In this document: positions 61,701 to 64,000 of the stretch, piece by piece
Layout of the letters: each line of letters starts with the position of its first letter
How positions within the stretch are numbered: position 1 is the first letter of the stretch
NCBI GenBank assembly: GCA_030549495.1
Contig: JAUIRK010001057.1
Coordinates: 863,501-927,500 of the forward strand
Direction: 5' to 3'
DNA from: Nectonema munidae
Taxonomy: Eukaryota; Nematomorpha; Nectonematoida; Nectonematidae
Length of the DNA stretch: 64,000 nt
Made by a program: the position numbers and the translations under genes
Notes under the pieces: model-generated
Databases searched by the model: none
What the model saw: the letters and a program-made list of their open reading frames with translations, nothing else
Told to the model about the DNA's origin: nothing

Positions 61701-62832
61701 AGAATGAGTAAAAGATTGACTGTCTTGGACAATCCTCTTTTAACAAAAGAACATTGCAAAATACGCTAACTACTAAAGTGAAATAGTGAGGGTGGTGCAT
61801 CTGAAGTTTTACAGTGCAAAAATACGAAAGTCAATTATATCAGTGTTTCTACTTATTTCTTGTTCCCACCTTGAGATTTCACATTTTTGATTGATTGTTA
61901 AGGCCAATCAAAAGCAAGCATTTTAGGGTTACGATCAAAGGAGTAGCAAATCAAAAAGGTGACAAAATTGTCACTCTTAAAATAGTGCTCGAAGGAGTGA
62001 GACAATTAAATAGTAATAAAAAGAGTGACAATCAAAAGATAGTTAATTTGCCATTAGTTAATATACATTAGTTTGTATGTTTAGTTAGCTAGTGAGTAGT
62101 TAGTCAGTTAGCGTTAGAGTTATTGTTGAAGTCGTCTATTAAATTTTTCAGATATTTTATGTCACTCTTTTGTCATATCACTTCTTTGAATTTCCATATT
62201 TTTTGGTCACTCTTTATTTCTTCTTTTTAAAAAAATATACTATATGTGATATAAAGTAAATAATTAACAATTTCAAATTATATACACTGAAAAAGTAAGT
62301 TTTATATAATAAAAATTGATATATAAACCATAAACTAAAATTTGTTCTTATTCAATTAAAAATTTCAATATAAATTTTCTAAGATGATATAAAAAATTTA
62401 TTCACTTAATGTAAATTTGTAAACATAGTAACTCATTTCTATGAATGTTTTGTATGACACTCTTTTGAGATTTGCTATTTTTGGCATTAACTTGTCATGT
62501 CACTCTTTTAAGTTTGGCCATTTTTGGTACTCTTTTGCATTTTGGAATTTTTGTCACTCTTTTAAGAAGCTCCCGTATTTTCTCGTCACTCATTAACTTT
62601 TACTTCAAAAGGCGATTAAGAAACACATTCTCACAAATTTTATAATTAAATATTTTCTACAAGTCTCTACTTCTGCAGGAATCAAATATCAGTGTTAATC
62701 GGTGTCCATACGTACCTTTGAAACAAAGGGAGAAGGAGAATATGGCCTTGAGAAGCTTCTTTGTTAAAGAAGAAAGACCTTTGAAGCTTCTTTCATTGTT
62801 TTCCAACTCCTTCATTTTTTGAATCAATGAGT
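52640..62832 (-). CDS. PICK1: PICK1 (protein interacting with C kinase 1), BAR domain and C-terminus, seven exons, 5' part outside window
   Basis: Exons in transcript order are 62832-62716, 61660-61527, 61468-61376, 58234-58134, 55264-55170, 54333-54230 and 52795-52640. All phases agree and the joined 800 nt stay open. The product aligns with human PICK1 from about residue 145 to the end. Hallmarks: TKKLLKA, SKAIPDLKLTIKKYADVKFE, SYCLKIKEMDDEE, EPLYRIETGNYEYR, LRCRQDAR, NDVLEKMELLDQK, KIFPIEIDL. PICK1 is a PDZ-BAR scaffold. The BAR/arfaptin-homology domain dimerises and binds curved membranes, and the PDZ domain binds receptor and PKC-alpha tails, acting in vesicle budding and receptor trafficking. 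The PDZ exons and start lie beyond 64000. The C-terminal tail is short and less acidic than in vertebrates. No break was seen, so this looks functional. Confidence 0.96.
54230..54333 (-). CDS. PICK1: PICK1 exon, end of BAR domain
   Basis: 104 nt. QDMIKHLTRLTSSLSEYHEY then CEALMVQLKIFPIE. Acceptor AAATTTAG, donor GTTAGT. Confidence 0.96.
54954..55088 (+). mobile_element. TTAA MITE, subfamily B, copy B4
   Basis: TTAACCCGTTAACGACCAAA to GTTGTTAAGCGATTAA, with TTAA at both borders. Shares ATAATCAGACGATATCTAG with the other B copies. Lies in a PICK1 intron, 82 bp from the exon at 55170. Confidence 0.85.
55170..55264 (-). CDS. PICK1: PICK1 exon, BAR domain
   Basis: 95 nt. LVLRCRQDARCRFINLRNDV then LEKMELLDQKQ. 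Donor GTACTC. The trailing A joins TG of the next exon to give Met where human has Val. Confidence 0.96.
56815..56977. repeat. Dispersed repeat, copy 2
   Basis: Second copy of the 163-bp repeat at 48474-48636, at least 90% identical, in a PICK1 intron. Same orientation. Confidence 0.85.
58134..58234 (-). CDS. PICK1: PICK1 exon, BAR domain
   Basis: 101 nt. SYCLKIKEMDDEELLFSSMN then EPLYRIETGNYEY. Ends AG, which joins with A of the next exon to make Arg. Acceptor ATTTTTAG, donor GTACTT. Confidence 0.96.
59718..59800 (-). repeat. tRNA-derived SINE fragment
   Basis: The - strand has GAGTTCGATTCCTGATCGGG (B-box) followed by GGGGCTATCTTTACC, a tail like that of the other SINE copies. Head only. 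In a PICK1 intron. Confidence 0.5.
60296..60441 (+). repeat. tRNA-derived SINE, copy 2
   Basis: GGGCGTGAGTAGGGTTGG, B-box GGGTTCGATCCC, body with CTGCTTTCCTCATAGTTCGA and GAAAACACCCTATCG, tail TACCTTTACC. Collinear with copy 1 at 16249-16379 in opposite orientation. In a PICK1 intron. Confidence 0.85.
60628..61225. mobile_element. hAT-type MITE with perfect 8-bp target duplication
   Basis: Begins CAGGCATGTCAAACTCGG, ends GTTGGACATAGCTG (inverse CAGCTATGTCCAAC). Flanked by CCCTAAAA at 60620-60627 and 61226-61233. GGGCC-rich subterminal words (GAGGGCCGC, ATGGGCCGCA) at both ends are typical of this group. No coding frame. Inserted in a PICK1 intron. Confidence 0.85.
61376..61468 (-). CDS. PICK1: PICK1 exon, BAR domain core
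   Basis: 93 nt, 31 codons, including HTFLSKAIPDLKLTIKKYAD and VKFEYL, the most conserved block. The Lys-rich LTIKKY segment is a candidate membrane-contact surface. Donor GTATGC. Confidence 0.97.
61527..61660 (-). CDS. PICK1: PICK1 exon, BAR domain
   Basis: 134 nt. Encodes LGEQFCWIGAHEPQKSPSEA and FTKFGKIHQEMDKFAFDMLK. Acceptor TTGTTTGCAG, donor GTCTGC. Only 58 nt of intron separate it from the next exon. Confidence 0.95.
61910..62600. repeat. Degenerate foldback-like array of GTCACTCTTTT motif
   Basis: The word GTCACTCTTTT or a close variant recurs at about 62160, 62204, 62453, 62494, 62526, 62548 and 62582 in direct orientation. Inverse forms (AAGAGTGACA, GGAGTGAGACA, AAAGGTGACA) lie at about 61957, 61994 and 62018. 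Left inverse and right direct clusters suggest a decayed foldback element. In a PICK1 intron. Confidence 0.6.
62716..62832 (-). CDS. PICK1: PICK1 exon: start of BAR domain
   Basis: 117 nt, acceptor TTTTTTAG, donor GTACGT. Encodes SLIQKMKELENNERSFKGLS and SLTKKLLKAIFSFSLCFK. The first two bases (AC) need a G from the missing upstream exon to give Asp, matching ND-GL in human PICK1. Confidence 0.95.
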
Positions 62833-63004
62833 CTAAAAAATGACGAAGAGTATAAAAAGTAACATTTGATCAACCTTAATTTTTAGGGCAAACAATTTTT
62901 TAAAAGTTTTTGCTTCTAATTTTTAAGTATAAAATTTTTTGTAATAAATTATGAATATTAAGTTCAAAGCAAGATGGGCCTTTTTAACTTTATTCTATAG
63001 AGTC

Positions 63005-63282
63005 CAGAGGTGGGGAACCTTTTTGTTTAAAGGGCGATTACAATAAGTTGTTATTATTTTAACAATTAATGATTTTTTGTTTTGTTTTCTTGAGAAGGTT
63101 CACGTACTATTATAGTGGTTCTCAGTATCAATTGGTCTTCCAAATGTTCATATGTTAATTGAATTCGATGAGAATTTAAAAATAATATTTAGTGAGCTAA
63201 TTAAACACACATTAAATTTATACAATCAATTTTTCAAAAGGCGTATTTAAAAACTTTAATGGCAGAAGATTTCTCATCTCTG
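63005..63282. mobile_element. Probable hAT MITE
   Basis: Begins CAGAGGTGGGGAACCTTTTT and ends with the inverse of CAGAGATGAGAAATCTTCTG. Immediately beyond it, AGTGATCTACAAACTTTTTG (63287) resembles a second hAT end. Target duplications do not match, so borders are tentative. Confidence 0.5.
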
Positions 63283-63499
63283 GATTAGTGATCTACAAAC
63301 TTTTTGTGTTGGTAGCACATTTTTAAAGTAAAATTACAAAGTAAAATTGAACATAAAATTTTTGGAACCAAAAATTCATTGCAATTCAAAGATTCATTGG
63401 AACCTGTGAGATCTCTATTAAATATATGTCAAATGAAGTAAATATAATCCAAATAAGACGAGTCTACTAAAAAATAAGGAAAATTGGTTTAAATGATAA

Positions 63500-63600
63500 A
63501 ATGTGTGATAGGGAAGGTGCAGACGGTTGCTTCCTTAATTGAAAAATCTCGGATTCGAACACAGCATTCAGCCTGTCTAGGAAAGTGTTCATTAGCAGCT
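63500..63600 (+). repeat. Possible tRNA-derived SINE head
   Basis: ATAGGGAAGGTGCAGACGG followed by a B-box-like GGATTCGAACA and CAGCCTGTCTAGG. Weak A-box. Not identical to the other SINE copies. Confidence 0.35.
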
Positions 63601-64000
63601 TCATTGGCGCCACCAAATCAAAATTGTAGCGGAAAATAGTAATGGCACGATATCAAAATTTTGTACCATTCCGATCCCAGAATAAAGCGGATGATTATGA
63701 TTCCGATTCTTCCTGATTTAAAAAGTTTACTTTCAGTTTTGAAAGATCAGACTTAGCGCATTTAGTGTTTATTAGCAGTATGCTAGAAATAAGCGCTAGA
63801 TTTTAAAAATCAAATTTAAAACGAGAGATTTTCTTCAGTTCAGGCATTCACACAGTTAGCGAAAGCTGATTTTATTTTAGATTTAACGATTACATCTATG
63901 GAGTCATGGTTATACCTTTGAAGAGATCTATTTGCACCATTTTTATTACCTGAGCCTTACAATCTTTTAAGACTCCATGATATACTAAACTTTTTCTTCG
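63601..64000. other. Right-edge AT-rich DNA upstream of the PICK1 BAR exons
   Basis: Presumably PICK1 intron. I searched the - strand for the PDZ domain and the linker exon that should end in one extra G and found neither. Confidence 0.4.

Overview
The window is AT-rich (roughly 70% A+T or more), intron-bearing animal DNA, most likely from an arthropod. No species marker is visible. The arthropod call rests on an R1-like LINE, a KLHL10-like kelch copy and the mix of DNA transposons, and it is an inference. Host coding sequence is sparse and most of the window is transposon-derived.

Two host genes can be assembled exon by exon because splice phases and conserved residues agree. (1) A MARCH-type membrane E3 ubiquitin ligase lies on the + strand (7731-26998): four phase-0 coding exons, 455 codons, with a serine/asparagine-rich N-terminus, an RING-CH (C4HC3) domain split by a 12.4-kb intron, and two transmembrane segments on separate exons. 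(2) The 3' seven coding exons of PICK1 lie on the - strand (62832 down to 52640). They encode the BAR/arfaptin-homology domain and the C-terminal tail. The PDZ-coding exons would lie beyond the right edge. Between these genes is a broken, intronless KLHL10-like BTB-BACK-Kelch copy (46422-48130, -) and two exons of an unidentified protein (31286-31630, -).

Layout: 1-7 kb holds fragments of an R1-like LINE, a Jockey/CR1-like LINE, a LINE RNase H relic, a tRNA-derived SINE and a ZBED-type hAT relic. 7.7-27.4 kb is the MARCH gene, whose first intron holds TTAA-flanked MITEs, hAT MITEs, a SINE, a nearly whole 2.5-kb hAT-like transposon with perfect 8-bp target duplications, and a pogo/Tigger relic. 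29.5-30.7 kb is homopolymer-dominated sequence that looks like an assembly or consensus fault. 31.8-33.6 kb is a second hAT transposon with perfect 8-bp target duplications. 36.4-38.0 kb is a degraded transposase-like element of unclear family. 41.2-46.3 kb is a putative non-autonomous Helitron, most of which is a 35-bp minisatellite arranged in a 383-bp higher-order repeat. 49.45-50.96 kb is a 1.5-kb foldback element with about 725-bp arms and a 62-bp loop. 52.6-62.8 kb is PICK1, with SINEs, MITEs and a degenerate foldback array in its introns.

The host genes do not form a pathway. The most distinctive features are the Helitron with its satellite, the foldback element, and an eight-copy TTAA MITE family with a recurring CAGACGA core. 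No new cellular system such as a toxin, defence or biosynthetic cluster is supported.
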